This document shows, piece by piece, positions 47,401 to 54,799 of a DNA stretch of 64,000 nt; the stretch's first letter is position 1, and each line of letters starts with the position of its first letter. The DNA lies in assembly GCF_009708075.1 (NCBI RefSeq), contig NZ_WMBT01000003.1:310001-374000 (forward strand), read 5' to 3'. The stretch comes from Paracoccus lichenicola (GTDB lineage: Bacteria; Pseudomonadota; Alphaproteobacteria; Rhodobacterales; Rhodobacteraceae). Both the position numbers and the translations under genes were made by a program. The notes beneath the pieces were generated by a model, which was not told the origin of the DNA, made no database searches, and saw nothing but the letters and a program-made list of their open reading frames with translations.

Positions 47401-47569
47401 CGATGGCGGCCGAGGCGCCGGTATAGGTCGCGCTGATGCGCACGGTGGTGGGGGCGATCTGGGGATATTGCTCGATCGCCAGCGTTTGCAGGCCAAGCGC
47501 GCCCGCCAGCATGGTCACGAGGGCCAGAACCCATGCGAAGACGGGGCGGTGGATGAAGAAGCGCGCCAT
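44459..47569 (-). CDS. RND multidrug efflux permease (HAE1 family, AcrB/MexB-like)
   Basis: This 1036-residue inner-membrane proton-driven exporter starts MARFFIHRPVFAWVLALVTM and has the usual two repeats: one transmembrane helix, a large periplasmic loop (about 30-330 and 560-870), and helix bundles. The proton-relay Asp pair is in AIGLLVDDAIVVVENVERV. Length and motifs match the AcrB/MexB type, but its substrates are unknown. The membrane fusion protein gene lies five bases upstream. No outer-membrane factor gene is nearby, so it must share one encoded elsewhere. The C-terminus is basic (RRRKAKPA). Confidence 0.93.
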   Translation of the reverse strand: MARFFIHRPVFAWVLALVTMLAGALGLQTLAIEQYPQIAPTTVRISATYTGASAAIVENSVTTVIEDAMTGLDGLIYMTSNSTPGSASVSLTFDDTVDPDIAQVQVQNKLQLVTSQLPDLVQQQGVEVSRSTSSILLVGALTSSDGSYSSVELGDLVSQMIEDPVKRTAGVGSINTFGSGYAMRIWLDPMKMAQYQVTPADVTTAVSEQNTNVTVGDLGAEPSAEGQRLTLTLSAQSQFSSVPEFERILLRVDPDGSTVFLGDVARIEIGQEAYGGTARYNGNPAAGFGVNLATGANAVSTAEAVRGVIDGIAPSLPAGVEVVYPYDTSPFVEESINQVYHTLAEAVVLVFLVILAFLQSWRATIIPVIAIPVVLLGTFGVLAVAGFSINTLTMFALVLAIGLLVDDAIVVVENVERVMEEEGLGPVEATEKSMDEITSALVGIVMVLSAVFLPMAFMTGATGVIYRQFSLTIITAMVLSLGVAVTLTPAMCASLLKPRKHGGGIAPARWFNRNLDRATNGYGNVVARLVRRPFRMLIVLAAISLGVAALYGKLPGSFLPDEDQGVMMVMIETPDGSTTAQTQALVEKVEQYLRGPEADTVESTFSVLGFSFGGSGQNNAMLFAKLRDYEERPGLDVASLVSRANGHFFMNNRAGQAFFLQPPSIPGMGASSGFSMYLLDQSGQGQEALSAAADDLVATAQADGRVTNLRGNEAPFQTSLRLDIDQQKAAAFGLSVSEVNAMLSVIFSGRDVNDFALGTELRPVIVQGEAYARSQPEDIDRWFARNADGDMVNFGAFSTQVWDQEPQALARYGGTRALELSGAAAQGLSSGAAMSAMEEMVADMPGGYGTAWTGLSYQERLSGNQAPVLFALSALVVFLALAALYESWTVPLAVMLTVPIGILGALAAALVFGQSNDVYFKVGLLTTIGLAARNAILIVEFAQSLVAQGRPLLDAAIESSKMRLRPILMTTFAFMLGVLPLAIASGAGAGAQNSIGIGVLGGMASSAVIGIFLVPVFYVAVLKAVELVRRRKAKPA

Positions 47570-47574
47570 GGGGG

Positions 47575-48756
47575 TTACTCCGCCGCCGGGGCGGGTTGGG
47601 CTTGCGCCGGGGCGTCAGGGACCGCCTGTTCCAGGACCACGCCGTTCTCGTCCAGCGTGACGGGCACGGTCGTCACCGCGGCCCCCTGGGTCAGGGCCGA
47701 CAGGTTGTCCACCGCCAGAAGGTCGCCCGGCTCCAGCCCGTCGGTGACGATCCAGTGGTTCCGGTAGCTGCCGTTGTCGGCCAGGTCCACCTGCACGGCC
47801 TTGCCGTCGCGGACCACCCAGGCCGACAGCTGGCCCGTCTTGTTGCGGGTCGCGGCGTTCTGCGTGACCAGGAAGCCTTCGGTCGTGCCCAGGTTGATCT
47901 GGCCGCGCAGGAACATGCCGGGCAACAGAAGCCTGCGCGGATTGTCGAAGCGGAACCGCGTATCGACCGCCCCGGTCGTGGTCGAGACGCTGAAGCCCGG
48001 CGCGACCAGTTCGCCCGTCGCGGCATAGGTTTCGCCGGTTTCCAGCGTCAGCGTTGCCTCGATCTTCTCGGTCCTTTGCAACCGCCCGCTGCTGATATCC
48101 TCGCGCAGCGACAGCATCCGGGCCGAAGTCTCGTACATGTCCACCTCGATGGGGTCCAGGCGGGTGACGGTCGCCAGGGCGTCCGCCTGGTTCGCCGTGA
48201 CCAGATCGCCCACGGACACCTGCGCCACGCTGGCCATGCCGTCGATGGGGCTGGTCACGGTGGTCCAGTCCAGTTCCGCCTGCGCCAGGGTCCGCGCGGC
48301 CTCGGCCGATTGCAGCGCGGCCTGCGCCTGTTCCAGCGTGGCGCGGGCTTCATCGACCTGTGCCTGGGCAGTGCCCGATCCCAGCAACCGGTCTGCCCGA
48401 TCAAAGGATATCTCGGCCTCGGTCAGCGCCGCCCGGGCCGATGTCACCTGGGCCTCGGCGCTGGACAGGTTGGCCTGGTAGGTGGTCGGGTCGATGCGGA
48501 ACATGGGCGCGCCCTGTTCCAGCGCGGCGCCGGGCTGGTAGAGGATCTCGGTCACCAGCCCGCCGACCCGGGGCCGGATCGCCGCCTCGGCCTGCGCCAC
48601 GGCCCGGCCCGGCAGCGTCACGATGCGCGGCACCTGCTGGGGCTGGACGGTGACGACGCCGACCCGGGGGGGCGGCATCTGCCCGTCCTGCGCATGGACC
48701 GGCAGGGCGAGGCTCCACAGCAGCGGGATGCAGGCAAGGGGGCGGACTCGGAACAT
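47575..48756 (-). CDS. RND efflux periplasmic adaptor (membrane fusion protein)
   Basis: The 393-residue protein has a signal peptide (1-23, ...VHAQD), the first lipoyl half with PRVGGLVTEILYQPGAALEQGAPMFRID, an alpha-helical hairpin (about 95-170), the second lipoyl half and beta-barrel (IEVDMYETSARMLSLRE), and a Pro/Ala-rich C-terminus. There is no lipobox, unlike AcrA. It bridges the permease at 44459-47569 to an outer-membrane factor. The start at 48756 is favoured because longer frames run across the regulatory gap. Confidence 0.9.
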   Translation of the reverse strand: MFRVRPLACIPLLWSLALPVHAQDGQMPPPRVGVVTVQPQQVPRIVTLPGRAVAQAEAAIRPRVGGLVTEILYQPGAALEQGAPMFRIDPTTYQANLSSAEAQVTSARAALTEAEISFDRADRLLGSGTAQAQVDEARATLEQAQAALQSAEAARTLAQAELDWTTVTSPIDGMASVAQVSVGDLVTANQADALATVTRLDPIEVDMYETSARMLSLREDISSGRLQRTEKIEATLTLETGETYAATGELVAPGFSVSTTTGAVDTRFRFDNPRRLLLPGMFLRGQINLGTTEGFLVTQNAATRNKTGQLSAWVVRDGKAVQVDLADNGSYRNHWIVTDGLEPGDLLAVDNLSALTQGAAVTTVPVTLDENGVVLEQAVPDAPAQAQPAPAAE

Positions 48757-48808
48757 CGGACGATTCCTTCGCGGAAGGGTGCCGGGACAGCGGCAGTTGC
48801 TCATCTTG

Positions 48809-48833
48809 TTGCACATCAATGCATACTGTGCAA
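48809..48833. promoter_or_regulatory. Inverted repeat in the tetR-efflux gap, probable TetR operator
   Basis: TTGCACA (48809-48815), 11 spacer bases with the palindrome ATGCAT at its centre, then TGTGCAA (48827-48833) form a symmetric 25-bp site. It lies in the only AT-rich stretch of the 114-base gap between the efflux operon and the TetR gene, where a TetR regulator would block both promoters. Confidence 0.65.
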
Positions 48834-48870
48834 TGTTTGCTTGGTGTGAATACTGGGGGAAGGGTGACAC

Positions 48871-49464
48871 ATGGCCGTGAAGCCAACGCTGCGTGATCGC
48901 AGGCGGTTGCAAACCTCGCGCGAGATCCAGCGGGCGGCCCTGTCGCTGGCCTTGCGCCACGGCCATGACGCCGTCACGACCGAGATGATCGCCGCCCAGG
49001 CCGGGATCAGCCAGCGGACCTTCTTCAACTATTACCTGAACAAGGACGCGGCGTTCGTGGGCACGCCGCTCTGCTTCGACGACGGCACGGTGGCGTGGTT
49101 CCGCGCCTCGTCCGGGCCGCTGCTGGCCGACCTGCTGCAGGCGTTGCGGCAGATGCTGAACGGCAGCGACCTGGATCGCGGCACCGGGCGGCTGATCGAC
49201 CGGCTGCTGGGGACGGCGCCGGACCTGCTGCCGATCTTCTACGGGTCGCTGAAACGGCTGGGCGACCAGATCGCGGACCTGGCCGTGACCCGGGTGGGAG
49301 AGGACGCGCGCCCCGACGCGCGATTGCTGGCCGAGGCGATGGCGCACGCGCTGGCCGACACCTTGCGCATCTGGGCCAATGACGACGCGATGTCGGCGGA
49401 CAGCATCGTCGATGTCGCCGGTGCCAAGCTGCAGGTGCTGCGAAGGCTTCTGGGGCAGGTCTAG
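48871..49464 (+). CDS. TetR family transcriptional regulator
   Basis: The 197-residue protein has a TetR DNA-binding domain (RRRLQTSREIQRAALSLALRHG, then TTEMIAAQAGISQRTFFNYYLNKDAAF, residues about 10-60) and a helical C-terminal ligand domain. It is divergent from the RND efflux pair, the usual place of a local repressor such as AcrR/MexR-like TetR. Its TAG stop overlaps the stop of the next, convergent gene in the palindrome CTAG. Confidence 0.9.
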   Translation: MAVKPTLRDRRRLQTSREIQRAALSLALRHGHDAVTTEMIAAQAGISQRTFFNYYLNKDAAFVGTPLCFDDGTVAWFRASSGPLLADLLQALRQMLNGSDLDRGTGRLIDRLLGTAPDLLPIFYGSLKRLGDQIADLAVTRVGEDARPDARLLAEAMAHALADTLRIWANDDAMSADSIVDVAGAKLQVLRRLLGQV

Positions 49465-50861
49465 GGGCGGGCGGCTGCCGCGATCAGCCGCCGGGCCAGA
49501 TGCGCGGTCTGGTCGCGGATGTCGGGGATCGCGGTGATTTCCCAGAAGGCGGCGCGGGACGCGGGGCCGATGGCGAAGATCCGGTCCGAGGGGGTGCCGC
49601 CCGCGTCGATGACGGCGGCATCCGGGCCGACATCCAGGCCCAGCCTCAGCGGGTCGATGCGCGCCTGCCCGCCCTGCAGCAGGCTTGCCACCACGGGCGT
49701 GGCGTTGCGTTCGGGATCGCGGCGGATGCCCCGGCAGTCGATGATGCGCGCGCACTTGATCCGCTGTTCGACCCGGCTGCCGCGGCATCGGATCACGGCC
49801 TGCACCTGGCCTTGGGCATTGCGTTCGGCCCCCTGGAAGCTGGCGGCCAGCAGGCGCATCCGCCCGGTTTCCATCGCGGCATGGATCGGGACCGCGCTTT
49901 CGGGCGGCAGGCGGTGGCGGTGAACCTCCCACCAGGACGCCGCATGGCGCAGGAAGCGGGCGCGTTCCCCGGGGGGCAGCGCCTGCCAGATCGCGCGGAT
50001 ATGGGGGCGCACCCCGTCCATCGCGTCGCGCCAGGTGCCGCCCGCGTCCTCGGCCCGGGCGGCAAGGGCGCGCAGCCAGGCCATCAGCCGGCTGACCGGC
50101 GCGCCCAGGGGAATATCGGCGACCGCCACCGCCAGGGGCCGGGTCGCGGCATGGACGCGCGGCAGTTGCGCGCGGCGCGACACCACCAGGATCTCGCCCC
50201 GGTGGCCGCGCCGCAGCAGGCTGAGAGCCTGATCGACCATCGACAGGCCCGATCCCACCATCACCACGCGGTCGTCGCGGCCGGGCAGATCCGCCTGTTC
50301 CCAGGATCCCTGCACCAGCCCCTCGGGGTCGGGTTCGGGCAGGGCATGGCCCGTGGCCAGCACCGCCCTGTCGGCGCGGATGCGGGTGCCGTCGGACAGG
50401 TGCGCGGTGACGCCCGTGCCGTCTTCCTCCAGGCCCAGGCAAAGGGCGCGCAGGCAGCGCAGGCGGCGGGAACCGTCGCCGCGCGACCAGGGCGCGATCA
50501 GGCTGGCCATGTAGGCGCCATAGGTGGACCGGCTGACGAAGCCGTCGCCCGGCTGCGGACCGGCGGCAATGCCCTGGGCCGCCAGCCAGTCGCAAAAATG
50601 GCCGGGCTGGTCGGGAAAGGCGCTCATGCTGATGGCGCGGGTGTTCAGCAGATGGTCGGGATCGTCGGTCGAATAGGCGATGCCGCAACCCAGCATGTGC
50701 CGCCCCTCGATGATCGTGACCCGCGCCTGGCCGTGCGGATCGCGCAGCAGGTGGGCCGCCATCAACACGCCGCTGGCGCCGCCGCCGATGACGACGACAT
50801 GGGGACCGTCACTATGCGCCAGCGGGGCCGAGGGGGCCGTAAGGATCGGGTCAAGGGTCAT
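49461..50861 (-). CDS. FAD/NAD(P)-binding oxidoreductase (NAD_binding_9-type)
   Basis: The 466-residue flavoprotein has a FAD dinucleotide fold near the N-terminus (VVVIGGGASGVLMAAHLL, about residues 22-39) and the COG4529-like pattern EGRHMLGCGIAYSTDDPDHLLNTRA. A second nucleotide-binding stretch is VVMVGSGLSMVDQALSLLRRGHRG, and FAIGPASRAAFWEITAIPDIRDQ is near the end. Its substrate is unknown. It is downstream of the hydrolase and the small tail-anchored protein, 21 bases apart, so the three probably form one operon. Confidence 0.85.
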   Translation of the reverse strand: MTLDPILTAPSAPLAHSDGPHVVVIGGGASGVLMAAHLLRDPHGQARVTIIEGRHMLGCGIAYSTDDPDHLLNTRAISMSAFPDQPGHFCDWLAAQGIAAGPQPGDGFVSRSTYGAYMASLIAPWSRGDGSRRLRCLRALCLGLEEDGTGVTAHLSDGTRIRADRAVLATGHALPEPDPEGLVQGSWEQADLPGRDDRVVMVGSGLSMVDQALSLLRRGHRGEILVVSRRAQLPRVHAATRPLAVAVADIPLGAPVSRLMAWLRALAARAEDAGGTWRDAMDGVRPHIRAIWQALPPGERARFLRHAASWWEVHRHRLPPESAVPIHAAMETGRMRLLAASFQGAERNAQGQVQAVIRCRGSRVEQRIKCARIIDCRGIRRDPERNATPVVASLLQGGQARIDPLRLGLDVGPDAAVIDAGGTPSDRIFAIGPASRAAFWEITAIPDIRDQTAHLARRLIAAAARP

Positions 50862-50882
50862 CGGGGACCTCGTGCGCGGGGG

Positions 50883-51104
50883 TCAGAGCAGCGTGGCCGC
50901 CAGCAGGGACAGGGCCGACAGGTTGGCCGCGATCAGGATCGCGCGGGCGGCGCGGCCGGTCTCATGGGCGGCCGCGGCATCGCGTCCGGCACGGCGCAGG
51001 TGCAGCTCGGTCTGGATGTCGAACATGAAGGGCACTCCGAAGTCGATGATGGGGGCGGGATCGGGGTCGGCGTGGCGCCGGACGCTGCGGGCGGGCATCG
51101 TCAT
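50883..51104 (-). CDS. Small tail-anchored membrane protein of unknown function
   Basis: I do not recognise this 73-residue protein. It starts MTMPARSVRRHADPDPAPII, continues with DFGVPFMFDIQTELHLRRAGRDAAAAHETGR and ends in a hydrophobic helix (ARAILIAANLSALSLLAATLL, about 52-73) with nothing after it, like a C-terminal membrane anchor. The ATG overlaps the hydrolase stop as ATGA, which argues that it is translated. A shorter start at residue 3 (MPARS) is also possible. Codon usage is like its neighbours'. Confidence 0.62.
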   Translation of the reverse strand: MTMPARSVRRHADPDPAPIIDFGVPFMFDIQTELHLRRAGRDAAAAHETGRAARAILIAANLSALSLLAATLL

Positions 51105-51706
51105 GCGCCGGGCAGGCGGGGCCGGATGGGGGCGGTCTGCCCGAACCACCGGCGCAGGACCGAGGGGCGTTCCGTCTGCTCCAGCAGGCGGTCGCGGATC
51201 ACCTTGCCGCCGGGCCAGGGACCAAAGCCCGAGGCCACGTTGACATGACCCGCATGGCCCAGGTCGATCAGGTCGGCGCCAAGCGCATCGGCCAAATCCC
51301 GGCTGCGGTTGAAGGCCATCCAGGGATCGTTGCGGCTGGCGACCAGCACCGCCGGCACGTCCAGCGCCCTGTCCGGCAGCGGGCCGAAGCGGCGGATGCG
51401 CTTGCAGTCGTCGAATCCCGCATGGGGATCGGCGGGCGCGACCAGCATGGCGCCGCGCACCTTCAGCCCCGACCAGTGGGCCAGCATCTGCGCGATCAGC
51501 ACCGAACCCAGCGAATGGCCGACCAGGATGCTGTCCGGATGGCGCAGGATCATCACGGCCAGGGCGGCCTCCCAGGCCTCGCGGACGGGGCGGCGGGGAT
51601 CGGGCAGATCGACGATCATCGCGTTGGGATCGGTGCGGGCCCACCAGTCCTGCCAATGGGGCGCGGGCGATCCGTCAAGGCCGGGAACGATCAGGGTCTT
51701 GGACAT
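51101..51706 (-). CDS. RBBP9/YdeN family alpha/beta hydrolase
   Basis: The 201-residue serine hydrolase has VPGLDGSPAPHWQDWW near the N-terminus, the nucleophile elbow GHSLGSV, an acidic segment ASRNDPWMAF and the catalytic His in LGHAGHVN, all typical of the RBBP9/YdeN group. The substrate is unknown. The start at 51706 follows AAGGA. It is the first gene of a three-gene operon with the small protein and the flavoprotein. Confidence 0.88.
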   Translation of the reverse strand: MSKTLIVPGLDGSPAPHWQDWWARTDPNAMIVDLPDPRRPVREAWEAALAVMILRHPDSILVGHSLGSVLIAQMLAHWSGLKVRGAMLVAPADPHAGFDDCKRIRRFGPLPDRALDVPAVLVASRNDPWMAFNRSRDLADALGADLIDLGHAGHVNVASGFGPWPGGKVIRDRLLEQTERPSVLRRWFGQTAPIRPRLPGA

Positions 51707-51769
51707 CGGGCGATTCCTTCCGCTTAATTCCACATAACACTACACAGTTTGTCGTGATTTAGTTCCCAA

Positions 51770-51798
51770 AGATCCTCTGCCAAAGAGAACGAGGATCT
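51770..51798 (-). terminator. Candidate terminator of the Lrp-type gene
   Basis: On the minus strand, just past the stop of the gene at 51800, AGATCCTC and GAGGATCT form an 8-bp hairpin around a 13-base loop, followed by only two more T residues. The weak T run makes this a modest candidate. Confidence 0.4.
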
Positions 51799-51799
51799 C

Positions 51800-52273
51800 T
51801 CAACGGTCGCGGGTATTGACGGGATAGGCGGTGGTATAGCGCAGCCGCTCCATCGCGAAATGCGAGGTCAGGTTCTTGATGGGCACGGCATCGGTCAACC
51901 GGCGGTAGAAGTCGTCATAGGCCGCCATGTCGGGCACCGCCACGCGCAGCAGGTAATCCATGTCCCCCGCCATGCGATAGGCTTCCATCACCTCGGGGAA
52001 CTTGCGCACGGTCGTCAGGAAGGCGTCGCGCCAGTCGGCGCCGTGGTCGGTGGCCTCGATCCCCACGAAGACGGTCAGGCCCAGGCCAAGCTGCGCCGGA
52101 TCGGCCAGGGCCACGCGGCCGGTCAGCACGCCGGTCGCCTCCAGCTTCTGGATGCGCTTCCAGCAGGGGGTCTGCGACAGCCCCACGCGGTCGGCGATCT
52201 GCGCGATCGGCTGGGTCGCGTCCTCCATCAGGGCGGCGATGATCTTGCGGTCGATGAGATCCAGGCTGTTCAT
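51800..52273 (-). CDS. Lrp/AsnC family transcriptional regulator
   Basis: The 157-residue protein has a winged helix-turn-helix (LDLIDRKIIAALMEDATQPI, then RVGLSQTPCWKRIQKLEATGVL) and a RAM domain (LGLTVFVGIEATDHG..., EAYRMAGDMDYLLRVAVPDMAAYDDFYRRL). It is closer to standard Lrp/BkdR-type regulators than the pair at 18433. The start at 52273 gives the usual N-terminus. It is divergent from the Rrf2-type gene, with 186 bases between. Confidence 0.9.
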   Translation of the reverse strand: MNSLDLIDRKIIAALMEDATQPIAQIADRVGLSQTPCWKRIQKLEATGVLTGRVALADPAQLGLGLTVFVGIEATDHGADWRDAFLTTVRKFPEVMEAYRMAGDMDYLLRVAVPDMAAYDDFYRRLTDAVPIKNLTSHFAMERLRYTTAYPVNTRDR

Positions 52274-52414
52274 GCGTCGTTCCTTCGGCAGCATCGTGAA
52301 ACCCAGGGTGCCAGAAAAACAGCAAATGTCTAGCGTCTTTGTCGTATATTTTGGAATGGAAGCCTGCGGGCTGTCGGCGGCGGCAAAAAATCCTGTCGAA
52401 GGCGGGCGTTGCCT

Positions 52415-52439
52415 AAATCTCGACCTTGAGTCGGGTTTT
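52415..52439 (+). promoter_or_regulatory. Palindrome upstream of the Rrf2 gene, possible self-operator
   Basis: AAATCT-CGAC-CTTGA-GTCG-GGTTTT is an imperfect 25-bp palindrome: CGAC/GTCG pair fully, and the AAA/TTT ends and one more position match. It ends 20 bases before the Rrf2 ATG, where an IscR/RirA-type protein would control its own gene. The assignment is an inference from symmetry and position. Confidence 0.45.
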
Positions 52440-52459
52440 TCCCCGCCGTAGGGTGGGCC

Positions 52460-52912
52460 ATGATCACGCAGAAGATGAAATACGCGCTCAAGGCGATGCT
52501 GGTGCTGGGCGACGAGGCCGCCCAACCCGTCCCCGAGGCCCTGACCATCGAAAAGATCGCCCGCCGGTCGGACACGCCCAAGAGGTTCCTGGAACAGATC
52601 CTGCTGGAATTGCGCAACGCGGGCATGGTCAGCTCGATTCGCGGGCGGTCGGGCGGCTATCTGCTGATCAAGCGGCCCGCCGACATTTCCATATCCGAAC
52701 TGCTGCGCCTGATCGACGGTCCCATCGCCCCCCTGCCCTGCCTGTCCCGCCGCGCCTATCAACGCTGCGAGGATTGCCGGGACGAGGCGTCGTGCCGCAT
52801 CCGCAAGGTCTTCGCCGAGATCTTCTGGTCCTACCTGATCCTGATCGAATCGCTGACGCTGGAGGACATGCTGCGGTCCGAACAGGTGGCGGACCAGGTG
52901 ATCGGGGCCTAG
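52460..52912 (+). CDS. Rrf2 family transcriptional regulator with Cys cluster
   Basis: The 150-residue protein has an Rrf2 winged helix-turn-helix (MITQKMKYALKAMLVLGDEA, then IEKIARRSDTPKRFLEQILLEL, RGRSGGYLL). Four cysteines C94, C103, C106 and C112 follow, in PCLSRRAYQRCEDC and EASCR. Rrf2 proteins such as IscR, RirA and NsrR bind an Fe-S cluster through a similar cluster of cysteines and sense iron, NO or redox state. Four cysteines here instead of the usual three is noteworthy. The regulon cannot be read from this window. Confidence 0.88.
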   Translation: MITQKMKYALKAMLVLGDEAAQPVPEALTIEKIARRSDTPKRFLEQILLELRNAGMVSSIRGRSGGYLLIKRPADISISELLRLIDGPIAPLPCLSRRAYQRCEDCRDEASCRIRKVFAEIFWSYLILIESLTLEDMLRSEQVADQVIGA

Positions 52913-52927
52913 AGGCAAGGTTTGGCT

Positions 52928-53138
52928 GGCGAAGGCCATCGCCTTCGCCACGCTGCGACATCGCCACCCGAACCGCCGGGCTTCAAAAGCCCGGCCAGCG
53001 CCCGCCCCGCCCCCAGGCGGGCGCTTCACGCCCCCCTCGGGTCGGGCGCCGGCCTTCCGTGGTCATGGGATTGCCCCGTCTCTGGTGGCGATGTCGTTTG
53101 GCGGTCGGGGGAAACGCAATGCGTTTCCTGATCCCGCC
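52928..53138 (+). repeat. Multi-hairpin convergent-gene repeat, copy 3
   Basis: This copy lies between the convergent Rrf2 and rluA-type genes, in the same direction as copy 1. GGCGAAGG..CCTTCGCC (52928-52949), GCCGGGC..GCCCGGC, the GCGCCCGCC/GGCGGGCGC region and a terminal hairpin are conserved. In the last hairpin, GGAAACGCAATGCGTTTCC carries paired changes relative to GGAAATGCGATGCATTTCC in copy 1: T to C on the left and A to G on the right. That is a compensated base pair. Confidence 0.85.
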
Positions 53139-53151
53139 CGGCAGCGGTTTC

Positions 53152-53802
53152 CTAAAACGGCGCCGCCTGGCTGAAGCTGACCTGAACCCCGCTGTCGGGA
53201 TGGCGCAGCCGCAGGCTTTCGGCGTGCAGCATCAGGCGGGGATGGTCCGCCGCGGCACCCGTGGCATACAGCGGATCGCCCAGGATCGGGTGGCCGGTCT
53301 CGGCCATGTGGACGCGCAACTGGTGGCTGCGCCCGGTCAGCGGGAACAGCCGCACGCGGGTTTCATCATCGCTCGCGCGGATCACCCGCCACTCGGTCAG
53401 CGCGGGGCGGCCCGCCTCGTGATCGACCTTCTGGCGCGGGCGGTTCGGCCAATCGACGATCAGCGGCAGATCGACGGTTCCGGTCTTGGGTTCCAGCCGC
53501 CCGGCCAGGCGGGCGACATAGGCCTTTTTCACGCGCCGATCCTCGAACTGCCTGGACAGGGTGCGTTGCGCGTGCGGCGTCAGGCCGAAGACCATCACGC
53601 CCGAGGTGTCCTGGTCCAGCCGGTGCACCAGCAGCACCGTGGGAAAGGCCCCGCGCAACCGGTTGATGAGGCAATCGTCCTTGCCCTCTCCCCTGCCGGG
53701 GACGGACAGCAGGCCCGCAGGCTTGGCCACCACCAGGATCTCGTGATCGGCATGGATCACCTGCGGCGCGTCAGGCGGCGGGGCATAGGCGGGCAAGGTC
53801 AC
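53152..53802 (-). CDS. RluA family pseudouridine synthase
   Basis: The 216-residue enzyme has the RluA motif HRLDQDTSGVMVF with the catalytic Asp, the N-terminal VIHADHEILVVAKPAGLLSVPG segment and the C-terminal GRSHQLRVHMAETGHPILGDPLY motif. It lacks an S4 domain, like RluA/TruC. The target uridine in rRNA or tRNA is not known; RluA (23S U746 and tRNA U32) is most likely. The GTG start at 53802 overlaps the LysE stop (GTGA). Confidence 0.87.
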   Translation of the reverse strand: MTLPAYAPPPDAPQVIHADHEILVVAKPAGLLSVPGRGEGKDDCLINRLRGAFPTVLLVHRLDQDTSGVMVFGLTPHAQRTLSRQFEDRRVKKAYVARLAGRLEPKTGTVDLPLIVDWPNRPRQKVDHEAGRPALTEWRVIRASDDETRVRLFPLTGRSHQLRVHMAETGHPILGDPLYATGAAADHPRLMLHAESLRLRHPDSGVQVSFSQAAPF

Positions 53803-54425
53803 TTCGTGACCAGCCGGATCGCCAGGCCCGCGAACATCACGGCGGCTATCTTGTTGATGAGGCCCAGCCGCCGCCCGATCACATGGCCCGCATGGCCCGC
53901 GACGATGCCGTAGCCCATCGTGACCAGCGTGCCCGTGAAGGCGAAGATCAGCCCCAGGCCCAGGATCTGCTGCCAGACCGGACCCCAGGCGGGATTGGTG
54001 AACTGCGGCAGGAAGGCCAGCAGGAACAGCACCGGCTTGGGGTTCAGCGCGTTGGACAGGAACCCGCGCCGGATGATGTTCCAGGGTCGGACGCTGCCGC
54101 GCGCGGACGGATCGGCCGGTCCCGCCCGCCAGCTTTTCCACGCCAGCCACAGCAGATAGGCGGCGCCCGCGTATTTCACGGCCAGCAGCGCACCCGGATG
54201 GGCCGCGACCAGGGCGCCCAGGCCCACGGTCGCCAGCGTCACGTGCATCAGCACGCCCAGGCCCACCCCGAAGCCCGCAAGCGCCCCCGCGCGCGGCCCG
54301 CCCCCGATGCCGCAGGCGCTGGCGAAGAACACGTCCTGGCCGGGGGCCACGTTCAGCATCAGCCCCCCCGCGACGAAGGCGGTCAGTTGCGCGGGGGGGA
54401 TGGCGGCGATGGTGTCCCAGATCAT
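53799..54425 (-). CDS. LysE family translocator (RhtB type)
   Basis: The 208-residue membrane protein has about six helices and the LysE/RhtB signature (GGLMLNVAPGQDVFFASACGIGGGPRAGALAGFGVGLG near residues 20-57, then FLSNALNPKPVLFLLAFLPQF). It is probably an amino-acid or small-metabolite exporter; the substrate is unknown. It overlaps the preceding GFA gene (ATGA) and the following pseudouridine synthase gene (GTGA). Confidence 0.9.
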   Translation of the reverse strand: MIWDTIAAIPPAQLTAFVAGGLMLNVAPGQDVFFASACGIGGGPRAGALAGFGVGLGVLMHVTLATVGLGALVAAHPGALLAVKYAGAAYLLWLAWKSWRAGPADPSARGSVRPWNIIRRGFLSNALNPKPVLFLLAFLPQFTNPAWGPVWQQILGLGLIFAFTGTLVTMGYGIVAGHAGHVIGRRLGLINKIAAVMFAGLAIRLVTK

Positions 54426-54799
54426 CCCTGCGGCTCCTGCGGCAGGCCGTCGGCGATGTCGTAATAGTCGCCCTTGTCGGCCACGAAGATATGGCCCTGC
54501 AACCGGATCCCGGTGGGATTGTCCACCGCGCCCGGCGCGACCTCGATCCCGCCGCCGTCCAGCCTGCGCCAGAACAGGCTGCTGCCGCATTGGGGGCAAA
54601 AGCCCCGCTCGGCAATGTCCGAGGACCGGAACCACTTGACCGCGCCCCGGATCGTCAGATCGGCGGTTCCGGCCGCGGCCCAGACATGGCCCGACCAGCG
54701 GCGGCACTGGGTGCAATGGCAGGCGCGCAGGGGATCGCCGCCCCAGCTGCCCGTGAAGGTGACGGCCCCGCACAGGCAGTGCCCGGTGAAGTCAGACAT
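54422..54799 (-). CDS. GFA family (glutathione-dependent formaldehyde-activating-like) protein
   Basis: The 125-residue protein has the zinc-binding cysteines of the GFA/Mss4-like fold: GHCLCGAVTF, ACHCTQCRRWSG and FCPQCGSSLFW. It is a short GFA-domain protein; most members are not shown to act on formaldehyde. The start at 54799 overlaps the fRMsr gene by eight bases; a start at 54841 would extend further into that gene. Confidence 0.88.
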   Translation of the reverse strand: MSDFTGHCLCGAVTFTGSWGGDPLRACHCTQCRRWSGHVWAAAGTADLTIRGAVKWFRSSDIAERGFCPQCGSSLFWRRLDGGGIEVAPGAVDNPTGIRLQGHIFVADKGDYYDIADGLPQEPQG

